In this document: positions 1 through 8,153 of the stretch, one piece after another
How positions within the stretch are numbered: position 1 is the stretch's first letter
Layout: each line of letters opens with the position of its first letter
Assembly (NCBI GenBank): GCA_029261955.1
Contig: JAJDAI010000851.1
Coordinates: 1 to 12,625, forward strand
Source: Deltaproteobacteria bacterium
Lineage (GTDB): Bacteria > Myxococcota_A > UBA796 > UBA9615
DNA: 12,625 bases
Direction: 5' to 3'
Notes under the pieces: model-generated
The model's database searches: none
Told to the model about the DNA's origin: nothing
The model's input: only the letters and a program-made list of their open reading frames with translations
Position numbers and translations under genes: made by a program

Positions 1-1884
1 TCCGCGGTGGTGGACGACGACGACTCGGCCCTGCCAGACGACGACGACTCGGCCCTGCCGGACGACGACGACGTCACCGCAGACGACGACGACTCGGCCC
101 TGCCAGACGACGACGACGTCACAGCGGACGACGACGACGTCACCGCAGACGACGACGACTCGGCCGTGCCGGACGACGACGACGTCACCGCAGACGACGA
201 CGACGTCACCGCAGACGACGACGACGTCACCGCAGACGACGACGACGTCACCGCAGACGACGACGACGCAACAGCGGACGACGACGACGCCACCCCAGAC
301 GATGACGACGCCACAGCAGACGACGACGACTCAGCCGTCATCGACGACGACGACACGGTGCTCGTGCTGCCTGATCCGGACCTGGACCTCGGCCCCGGCT
401 GCTCGGTCTCCTGCAGCGGGTCCGGCCGAGGCGGCGCGGCCTGGGGCTTGCTGCTGCTGCCGCTGCTGGCCCGACGCCGGCGCGCCCCCAAGGTGCCCCT
501 GCGCCGACGCGGCCCCGCGGCGCTCCTCGTCGGCGCCCTCTGCCTGCCCGCCTTCGCCTCGGCCGCCCCGGTCATCGTGGTGGCCGTCGACCGCACCTCG
601 GCGGAGCAGCGCGCCTCCATCCTCTTCGGCGAGCGCGAGCACGAGGTCGTGCGCCTGCCCTCGGGCAAGCTGGACGACTCCCTGGGCGCGGTCGGCGGGG
701 AGCCGACCTTCCTGTGCCCCGTGCCCTCGAACTCCATCGACGAGTTCAACGCCCGGCTGGACGACGCGCAGAAGCTCCTGGACGGGCTCAACACGGCCGC
801 CGCACGGGAGCGCCTCGCTGGCGTCGAGCACACGCTCACCTGCCTGACCCAGCCCCCGGAGAACGAGACGCTCTGGCGCCTGCACTTCCTCAACGCCCTG
901 CTGGAGCACTACGAGAGCAACAGCGACTCGGCGACAGCGCACCTGCAGGCGGCGGTCTCGACTCGCCCCGCGGCGCCCTACGACAGCAGCTACCCACCTG
1001 ACCTCGGCGAGCGCTACCGCGCGCTCCAGCAGGAAGCGCTGGGGGCCGAAGCCGCCGTGCTGCACAGCAACCCCGCGCCGGGCTGGACGCTCTGGGTCGA
1101 CGGGCGACCGGTCACCAACCCCTTGCACCGCACCGTCTCGGGCCGGCACCTGGTGCAGGTGCGCACGACCGTGGGCCTGCGCGGCTTCTTCCTCGACCTG
1201 GTGGCCGGCCAGCAGGTCCTCATCGCGCCGCCGCAGCGCCTGGCGGATCTGGCCTCGGGGCTGTCGGCCGACGAGCAGGTCGGTCTGCGCCGCCAGATCC
1301 TCGAAGCCTTGCCCCGCCCCCTGGACTCGGAGCTCTGGCTCGACGACGGGGAATCGACCGTCCGCCTCGGCGGCCTCGGCGGTCTCGCCGTGGAGCGGGC
1401 CCCCAGCCCCGCCGCCCTCGCACCGCACCGCCGCGTCGCCATCGCGCTCGGCGGGGGCTACCTCCACACCGGGGGCTGGCACTACGGCGCGCTCGCCCTC
1501 GATGTGTCCATCGGACTCGTGGGCCCGCTGCGCGTCGCGGTCTTCGGCCGCCCCTCCTTCGGGCAGGCCGGACGCTGGAGCAACGGCAACGAGAGCCCCA
1601 AGATCATCCCCGTGCTGACCCCCTTCGGCGTCGTGGCCGAGTTCCAGCTCAACGGCCCCGTGCGCCCCCGCTTCGGCGTCGGCCTCCAGCTGGCCGGGAA
1701 CCCCGACGGCACCGATGAGGCGGCCCGCTTCCTGGTCGGCTTCACAGGCCGCTTCGGCCTCGACATCCCGCTCAAGGGGCCGCTGGCGGTTCGCGTCCAG
1801 GGCGAGCTCGGCAACCTCGAGCGCCTCCTGCAGGCCTCGGTGCTCGGGCAGCTGGTCCTCTCCTTCGGGACGCAGGCGAAGTAG
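1..1884 (+). CDS. Fused exported ORF: poly-Asp repeat protein with MYXO-CTERM-like tail joined to an outer-membrane-barrel-like protein (5' partial)
   Basis: The reading frame is open from the first base, and the Asp-repeat pattern is already running there, so the true start lies upstream. The GTG at 7 is not credible as a start. Counted from base 1, codons 5-118 are DDDD blocks separated by SALP, VTA, ATA or SAVP. Codons 134-161 form a Cys/Cys, hydrophobic, Arg-cluster tail like MYXO-CTERM sorting signals. Instead of a stop, codons 165-188 form a clean signal peptide ending AFASA, followed by a new exported domain. This second part has an alpha-helical, TPR-like stretch (LDDAQKLLDGLNTAAARERL), a PEGA-like segment (WTLWVDGRPV), and a C-terminal third of alternating hydrophobic strands resembling a small outer-membrane beta-barrel. 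The ORF ends in TAG, 15 bp before the TatD gene. I do not recognise a specific function. It could be one precursor cut into two proteins, or two genes with translation of the second from GTG at 493. Confidence 0.8.
   Translation, partial: SAVVDDDDSALPDDDDSALPDDDDVTADDDDSALPDDDDVTADDDDVTADDDDSAVPDDDDVTADDDDVTADDDDVTADDDDVTADDDDATADDDDATPDDDDATADDDDSAVIDDDDTVLVLPDPDLDLGPGCSVSCSGSGRGGAAWGLLLLPLLARRRRAPKVPLRRRGPAALLVGALCLPAFASAAPVIVVAVDRTSAEQRASILFGEREHEVVRLPSGKLDDSLGAVGGEPTFLCPVPSNSIDEFNARLDDAQKLLDGLNTAAARERLAGVEHTLTCLTQPPENETLWRLHFLNALLEHYESNSDSATAHLQAAVSTRPAAPYDSSYPPDLGERYRALQQEALGAEAAVLHSNPAPGWTLWVDGRPVTNPLHRTVSGRHLVQVRTTVGLRGFFLDLVAGQQVLIAPPQRLADLASGLSADEQVGLRRQILEALPRPLDSELWLDDGESTVRLGGLGGLAVERAPSPAALAPHRRVAIALGGGYLHTGGWHYGALALDVSIGLVGPLRVAVFGRPSFGQAGRWSNGNESPKIIPVLTPFGVVAEFQLNGPVRPRFGVGLQLAGNPDGTDEAARFLVGFTGRFGLDIPLKGPLAVRVQGELGNLERLLQASVLGQLVLSFGTQAK
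13..354 (+). repeat. Tandem 21/24-bp repeats encoding DDDD-VTA and DDDD-SALP units
   Basis: Blocks of four GAC codons (a few GAT) alternate with GTCACCGCA-type or TCGGCCCTGCCG-type spacers, giving 7- and 8-codon units. Units near the 3' end drift to ATA, ATP and SAVI. The array is already in progress at the window edge. It is an in-frame coding repeat and probably a flexible, acidic, possibly cation-binding surface linker. Copy number is likely to vary between strains by slippage or recombination. Confidence 0.95.
400..483 (+). other. MYXO-CTERM-like sorting signal inside the ORF
   Basis: The encoded peptide has Cys at bases 400 and 412, a Gly/Ser stretch, a hydrophobic run (AAWGLLLLPLLA) and then RRRR. 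This is the tripartite layout of MYXO-CTERM and GlyGly-CTERM tails, which normally end the protein within a few residues. Here the frame stays open afterwards. Confidence 0.65.
493..564 (+). other. Internal signal peptide and candidate second start (GTG at 493)
   Basis: Read from GTG at 493, the peptide is an Arg-rich n-region (VPLRRR), a hydrophobic core (AALLVGALCLPAF) and a cleavage site after ASA. This is a textbook Sec signal peptide, in the wrong place for a single protein. Starting here would give a 463-residue product ending at 1884. No convincing Shine-Dalgarno sequence precedes the GTG, so independent initiation is uncertain. Confidence 0.55.
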
Positions 1885-1899
1885 CGGCGAGACGCCCCC

Positions 1900-2568
1900 G
1901 TGTTCGACGCTCACGCCCACCTGAAGTCCGCGCCCGGGACCCCTGGCAGCGGCTGGGTGATCCCCGGGGTCGACCTGCAGAGCGAAGCGCTGGCCCGGGA
2001 CCTGCTCGCCCGGGACCCTCGCCTCGTCGCCGCCTTGGGGCTGCACCCCTGGCACCTGCCCGAGGCGCTGGACGAGGCCCTCGCCGAGCTCGACGCCCTC
2101 GCCGCCAGCCGCCGACCCATCGCCATCGGGGAGACGGGCCTCGACAAAGGACGTCGGGGAGCCCCCAAGGAGCTTCAGCGCCGCGCCTTCGCCCACCAGG
2201 CCCGCCTCGCGAAGCGCCTCGACCTGCCGCTCATCCTGCACGTCGTGCGAAGCCACGGCGCCTGCCTGGACCTGCTGGAGGCCGAGGGCTTCGACGGCGG
2301 CGGCATGGTCCACGACTTCCAGGGCCCAGCGCAGATGATCCCGCGCTGGGTCGAGGCCGGCTTCTGCCTGTCGATCTCGCCTCGGGGTCAGGACAAGGCG
2401 GAGCTCATCGCCGCCATCCCCGAACCCAGCCTGCTGGTGGAGACAGACGACGCCGGGCCGGAGGCGCTGGTCGCCGTGATCGAGCGCGTCGCGGCGGCCC
2501 GGGAGCAGCCCGTCGAGGCCATCACCGCCCTCACGGAAGCGAACGCGCGGCGGCTCTTCAGAATCTGA
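1900..2568 (+). CDS. TatD-family metal-dependent hydrolase
   Basis: This is a cytoplasmic TIM-barrel metallohydrolase; family members are DNases or 3'-5' exonucleases acting on DNA or RNA ends. Visible family motifs are the N-terminal HAH (His5, His7), GLHPW (residues 47-51), GETGLD with metal ligand Glu78, LH with His114, VHDF with His138, and the C-terminal ETD with Asp183. The full metal-ligand set is therefore present. At 222 residues it is shorter than typical TatD proteins (about 260); the shortfall seems to lie in the loops between the N-terminal and GETGLD motifs and near the C-terminus. The start is GTG at 1900, 15 bp after the preceding stop, because the DAHAH motif must sit at the very N-terminus. 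The Shine-Dalgarno is weak. It is probably co-transcribed with the upstream ORF and with tcdA 38 bp downstream. Which paralogue it is (TatD, YcfH or YjjV type) cannot be decided. Confidence 0.9.
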   Translation: MFDAHAHLKSAPGTPGSGWVIPGVDLQSEALARDLLARDPRLVAALGLHPWHLPEALDEALAELDALAASRRPIAIGETGLDKGRRGAPKELQRRAFAHQARLAKRLDLPLILHVVRSHGACLDLLEAEGFDGGGMVHDFQGPAQMIPRWVEAGFCLSISPRGQDKAELIAAIPEPSLLVETDDAGPEALVAVIERVAAAREQPVEAITALTEANARRLFRI

Positions 2569-2606
2569 GGCTGGACAAGCGCCCGTTTCTGAGTCAGATC
2601 CCGGCC

Positions 2607-3548
2607 ATGTCCACGTCCCCCCGCGTCATGCCCTCGGCCCTGCCCGGCGACACCGGCAAGACCCGCAAGGGCGCCGAGCCCCGCCCGGTCGATCCCACGC
2701 TCGACCCCGACGAGACCCTGCCCCGGCAGCAGCGGCGCTTCGACCGCACCGCGCGGCTGCTGGGCGACCGGTCCATGACGCGCCTGCTCGGAGCGCACGT
2801 CGTGGTCTTCGGCGTGGGCGGCGTCGGCTCCTTCGCCATCGAGGCCCTGGCGCGCAGCGGCGTGGGGCGCCTGACCCTCGTCGACTTCGATGACGTCTGC
2901 GTCACCAACACCAACCGGCAGCTGCACGCGCTCAAGAACACCGTCGGCCGCACGAAGGTCGACGTGATGGCGGAGCGCTGTGGGCTCATCAACCCTCACC
3001 TCCAGGTGAGCGCCCGCGAGCTCTTCTACAACGCCGAGACCGCTGAGGATCTGCTGCCCGACGAGCACGACATCGACTTCGTCATCGACGCCATCGACAA
3101 CATCACGGCGAAGTGCCACCTGCTGAACCGCTGCCGCGAGCTGGGCATCCCGGCCGTCTCATCCATGGGCGCCGCGGCGCGGCTGGACCCCACGCGGATC
3201 CGCATCGCCGACCTCAAGGACACCTACAACGACCCCTTCGCCCGGGACGTGCGCGGCATCCTGCGCCGCCAGTACGGCTGGGACCTGACCGAGGACACGG
3301 GCCTGGCCTGCGTCTTCTCGGTGGAGCGCCCGGTCAAGCCGACGGCGCTGCACTACGACCTGGCGGTGGGCGGCTTCCAGTGCGTCTGCCCGCCGAAGGA
3401 GGACCGGCCGCACAGCTGCGACGACCGGCTCCAGATCGAGGGCACGCTGTCCTTCGTGACGGGGACCTTCGGGATGACCTGCGCGTCGGTCGTCGTGCGC
3501 ACGCTGTCCGAGCTGGACCTGGGCCTTACGACGCGACCCGACCTGTAG
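2607..3548 (+). CDS. tcdA: tRNA threonylcarbamoyladenosine dehydratase (TcdA/CsdL, ThiF/E1-like)
   Basis: This is an E1-like adenylating enzyme. TcdA uses ATP to cyclise t6A37 of ANN-decoding tRNAs into ct6A. The Rossmann loop GVGGVGS (residues 69-75) is present, followed by the acidic DFDDV (93-97), TNTNRQ with Arg104, GRTK with Lys117, the DAIDN adenylation motif (161-165) and SSMGAAARLDPTR (185-197). The C-terminal LSFVTGTFGM helix region is also typical of the family. Two departures are visible. The first 45 residues are a Pro/Asp-rich extension. The stretch around 246-278 is longer than in the E. coli enzyme and carries Cys259, Cys261 and Cys271. ATG at 2607 is the first in-frame start but lacks a clear Shine-Dalgarno; ATG at 2628 or 2775 would still keep the whole fold. 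It converges with the MopE-like gene on the other strand. A different ThiF-family substrate is the main alternative. Confidence 0.9.
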   Translation: MSTSPRVMPSALPGDTGKTRKGAEPRPVDPTLDPDETLPRQQRRFDRTARLLGDRSMTRLLGAHVVVFGVGGVGSFAIEALARSGVGRLTLVDFDDVCVTNTNRQLHALKNTVGRTKVDVMAERCGLINPHLQVSARELFYNAETAEDLLPDEHDIDFVIDAIDNITAKCHLLNRCRELGIPAVSSMGAAARLDPTRIRIADLKDTYNDPFARDVRGILRRQYGWDLTEDTGLACVFSVERPVKPTALHYDLAVGGFQCVCPPKEDRPHSCDDRLQIEGTLSFVTGTFGMTCASVVVRTLSELDLGLTTRPDL

Positions 3549-3687
3549 CCCGGATTCTGCACGAGTCTGTCTGCTGCGGCCGCCTGATCGACGCACCGCG
3601 GCCCACGTACTCCAGAACGCCTCCTCGACGATGGGTCCACATCGACTTCGTCGCCGTTCCGTCCGTGCGCGGGCCGCAGCACGCCGC

Positions 3688-6306
<2,619 letters not shown>

Positions 6307-6333
6307 GCCGCGCAGCTTAGACGGCGGGTGGAA

Positions 6334-6996
6334 TCAAGGCTCCACGTAGGCGATCCAGTTGGTCGCCCCGCCCTCCCAGCAGCCGATGAAGAAGAGGTAG
6401 TCGCCCATGTTGATGGTCCAGCTGCCCGTCTCCGTGGTGCTGAGGCCTTCGGTGTAGTTGCTGAGCACGGTGCCGTCGCCGTCGTAGATGACCATGTCCA
6501 TGTCGGCCGTCACGTCCCACTCGAGGACGACATCGGTCGTGACGCCCAGGTCGAAGGGGATGTTGAGCGAGAACCAGTCCGGGTCGTCGTAGGCGCCGTT
6601 GCCGCAAACCGTGGTGCCGGTGATGCACAGGCCGCCGAGCGCCAGGCCGATGTTCTGGGGCGAGCTGTCGGAGTCGTTGGGCTCGGCTTCGGAGATGATC
6701 TGCGTGGCGGAAGGCGGGCAGCTCAACGGAGTCGGGGTGCTGTCGTCGTCGTCGTCGTCGATGGGGGTGCTGTCGTCGTCGTCGTCGTCGATGGGGGTGC
6801 TGTCGTCGTCATCGTCGTCAATGGGCGTGGAGTCGTCGTCGTCGATGGGGGTGCTGTCGTCGTCGTCGTCCACCGCGTCGTCGTCGTCCGCGGCGGAGTC
6901 GTCGTCGTCTCCTCCACCACCACCGCCGCCGCGCCGTCCGGTGCAGGCGGGCAGGAGCAGGGACAGGAGCAGCATCAAGAGGGCGAGTCGGGTCAT
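6334..6996 (-). CDS. Lipoprotein with poly-Asp linker and PPC-like beta domain
   Basis: The product is 220 residues. A type II signal peptide with lipobox LPAC places the lipidated Cys at residue 18. The mature protein begins with RRGGGGGGG and then a long linker of DDDD to DDDDDD blocks separated by SAA, AV and STPI. The folded part has the hallmarks of a bacterial pre-peptidase C-terminal (PPC) domain: EAEPNDSDSSPQNIG near its start, DPDWFSLNI, DMDMVIYDGDG, and an aromatic end (DYLFFIGCWEG). The start at 6996 is chosen because it begins the signal peptide and has GGAG eight bases upstream. The frame stays open much further upstream, antisense to the acetyltransferase gene region, but that extension is not protein-like. 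It probably forms a unit with the MopE-like gene 27 bp downstream. No enzymatic domain is seen, so a surface structural or binding role is inferred. Confidence 0.85.
   Translation of the reverse strand: MTRLALLMLLLSLLLPACTGRRGGGGGGGDDDDSAADDDDAVDDDDDSTPIDDDDSTPIDDDDDDSTPIDDDDDDSTPIDDDDDDSTPTPLSCPPSATQIISEAEPNDSDSSPQNIGLALGGLCITGTTVCGNGAYDDPDWFSLNIPFDLGVTTDVVLEWDVTADMDMVIYDGDGTVLSNYTEGLSTTETGSWTINMGDYLFFIGCWEGGATNWIAYVEP
6742..6909 (-). repeat. Poly-Asp coding repeat (about 30-bp units)
   Basis: On the plus strand this is runs of GTC broken by a 30-bp period (spacer GATGGGGGTGCT and variants). On the coding strand it gives DDDDDD-STPI units. Neighbouring units are almost identical at the DNA level, which implies recent tandem duplication. 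It is an in-frame linker repeat of the lipoprotein. Confidence 0.9.
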
Positions 6997-7055
6997 GTCG
7001 GGATCTCCGCGGGAGGAGGTAGCACAAGGCGGGCCGAAGGGCGGGGCCGACCGGC

Positions 7056-7697
7056 TCACCCCCCGCAGAGCTGCTCGGCCAGCTCCGGCGGGATCAGGAT
7101 CTCCCCCGACCGCGCGCGCAGCACGGTGCGCCGGGCCTCGTGCAGCGGGTACTCCATGGAGAGGAGCACGCCGTTCCGGGCGTCCAGCTCGACGCCGACG
7201 ATGAGGAACCCGAGCTTCATCTTCGCGATGAGGATCGAGTTGTTCGTGGCGATGTGGTGGCTGGTCAGCGCGTTGTAGCCGGCGTCGCGCACCAGCTGGA
7301 GCAAGGCGTTCGCCATGGCCGTGTAGAGCCCTTTTCGGCGGTGCGGCTCGAGCACGGCGGAGCTGGCCATGTGGAAGGTGTCCACCCGGGTCGAGAGCCC
7401 GAAGCACCAGCCCGCGAACTCGTGGCCACACAGCACGGCCATGCGGATCTGGGGGAGCTGGCGGTGCCGCTCCTTTCGCCAGGCGAGCAGGGTCTCGTCC
7501 GTCCCCCCCAGCAGCGCCGGGTCGACCGTGCCCGTCGGGCCGCGAAAGGTGATCTGCACCGCCTCGCTGAACTGGGGCTCGGGGTACATGGGCAAGAGCA
7601 CGAGCCGGTAGGGCGCGGGCAGCTCCGTCGGCAGGACGACCGGCTTCGCGCCGTCGGCGAGGTGCAGGTGGAAGGCTTGTTTGAGGTCGGCGGTCAC
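7056..7697 (-). CDS. GNAT-family N-acetyltransferase
   Basis: The 213-residue cytoplasmic protein should transfer an acyl group from acyl-CoA. The acetyl-CoA-binding motif A is visible as SSAVLEPHRRKGLY (residues 112-125), whose RRKGLY fits the R/Q-x-x-G-x-G/A pyrophosphate loop. A motif B-like stretch follows, with the Asn pair TNNSILIAKMKLGF (151-164). The substrate cannot be inferred; the N-terminal 80 residues resemble no family I can name. GTG at 7697 is preferred because residues encoded further upstream come from the CCAAGG repeat arm of the neighbouring fold-back element (GALGPLAPW) and not from a GNAT fold. The Shine-Dalgarno is weak, so the start is uncertain by some codons. The next minus-strand gene starts 59 bp downstream. 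The window gives no functional link between this enzyme and the exported proteins. Confidence 0.8.
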   Translation of the reverse strand: MTADLKQAFHLHLADGAKPVVLPTELPAPYRLVLLPMYPEPQFSEAVQITFRGPTGTVDPALLGGTDETLLAWRKERHRQLPQIRMAVLCGHEFAGWCFGLSTRVDTFHMASSAVLEPHRRKGLYTAMANALLQLVRDAGYNALTSHHIATNNSILIAKMKLGFLIVGVELDARNGVLLSMEYPLHEARRTVLRARSGEILIPPELAEQLCGG

Positions 7698-7724
7698 GGG
7701 GGCGGATGATAGCGGGAGGGGGCT

Positions 7725-7828
7725 GTTCTCACGCCAAGGCGCCAAGGGGCCAAGGGCGCCAAGGGGGCTTCGTTGCGCCGAGGGGCTCTTTCTTGACCGA
7801 CCTCTCGCAACGATCGCAACGGGCAACG
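7725..7828 (+). repeat. Left arm of the fold-back element
   Basis: The outer 42 bp is a tandem of CCAAGG cores separated by GCG, GG or GGCG. After a 32-bp unpaired spacer (7767-7798), the inner 30 bp is a tandem of GCAACG cores. A further GCAACGG copy at 7832-7838 has no partner in the other arm. Confidence 0.85.
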
Positions 7829-8008
7829 GGCGCAACGGGGGATTGGAGTCGGGTCGCTCGAGATCGGTGCGCCGGGGGGGCTGCTGTTCTTGGGTTTCGG
7901 TTCTCGTCCGGCCGAGACGGTTCGGCCTCGCCGAAGGCGAACAAAAGAGACGATCTGCCGCGGACGGACGCCCGGCCCCCGGAGCCCCGACGGTCTGAAC
8001 GTGGCGGT

Positions 8009-8085
8009 CGTTGCCCGTTGCGATCGTTGCGAGAGGTCCTCAGCCCCTTGGCGCCCTTGGCCCCTTGGCCCCTTGGCGTGAGAAC
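8009..8085 (-). repeat. Right arm of the fold-back element
   Basis: This is the reverse complement of the left arm. The inner GCAACG array (8009-8038) is separated by only 5 bp from the outer CCAAGG array (8044-8085). The left arm has 32 bp at that point, so the two arms are not simple mirror copies. Confidence 0.85.
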
Positions 8086-8100
8086 CGCTCCGGCCACCCC

Positions 8101-8129
8101 TTGAACCCCTCCCCCCCAGAGGCTAGAAA
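8101..8129 (+). promoter_or_regulatory. Sigma-70-like promoter for lpdA
   Basis: TTGAAC at 8101-8106 and TAGAAA at 8124-8129 are separated by exactly 17 bp. The site lies just outside the fold-back element and 24 bp before the lpdA ATG, giving a short leader. A GGAG Shine-Dalgarno follows, eight bases before the ATG. Assigned by sequence match only. Confidence 0.5.
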
Positions 8130-8153
8130 CCCGCCCCCTCCCCGGAGATCCCC

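Larger units (their letters stand above)
7725..8085. mobile_element. Fold-back intergenic element with mirrored composite repeats (MITE- or REPIN-like candidate)
   Basis: The 456-bp gap between the divergently transcribed GNAT and lpdA genes holds this element. Its termini GTTCTCACGCCAAGG (7725) and its reverse complement (ending 8085) begin a 42-bp inverted repeat with one mismatch (7725-7766 against 8044-8085). A second inverted pair of 30 bp is perfect (7799-7828 against 8009-8038). The core of about 180 bp (7829-8008) has a small hairpin, TTCGGC-CTC-GCCGAA, at 7921-7935, and no credible gene. No transposase and no convincing target-site duplication are visible. The order outer repeat, inner repeat, core, inner, outer resembles a non-autonomous mobile or REPIN-like element, but mobility is an inference. 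Confidence 0.7.

Noticed and set aside
13..354. Regularly spaced repeats considered as a CRISPR array
   Set aside because: Repeats and spacers are 9-12 bp, in frame, and encode a coherent Asp-rich peptide. No unique spacers and no cas genes are present.
331..2313. A 660-codon minus-strand open frame opposite the fused ORF and the TatD gene
   Set aside because: Low-complexity Glu/Gly/Val translation, with complete TatD metal-ligand motifs on the other strand.
2572..2600. TGGACA ... TCAGAT upstream of tcdA considered as a promoter
   Set aside because: The -10 matches at only three positions and the gap is just 38 bp inside an apparent operon, so it cannot be supported.
3572..3681. Inverted repeat TGCTGCGGCC / GGCCGCAGCA in the gap between tcdA and the MopE-like gene, considered as a bidirectional terminator
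   Set aside because: The half-sites are 90 bp apart with no T-tract on either strand. A 10-bp GC-rich match at this distance can arise by chance.
6997..7431. N-terminal extension of the PPC-like lipoprotein up to 7431
   Set aside because: It overlaps the acetyltransferase gene in another frame. The lipoprotein signal peptide with its own Shine-Dalgarno begins at 6996.
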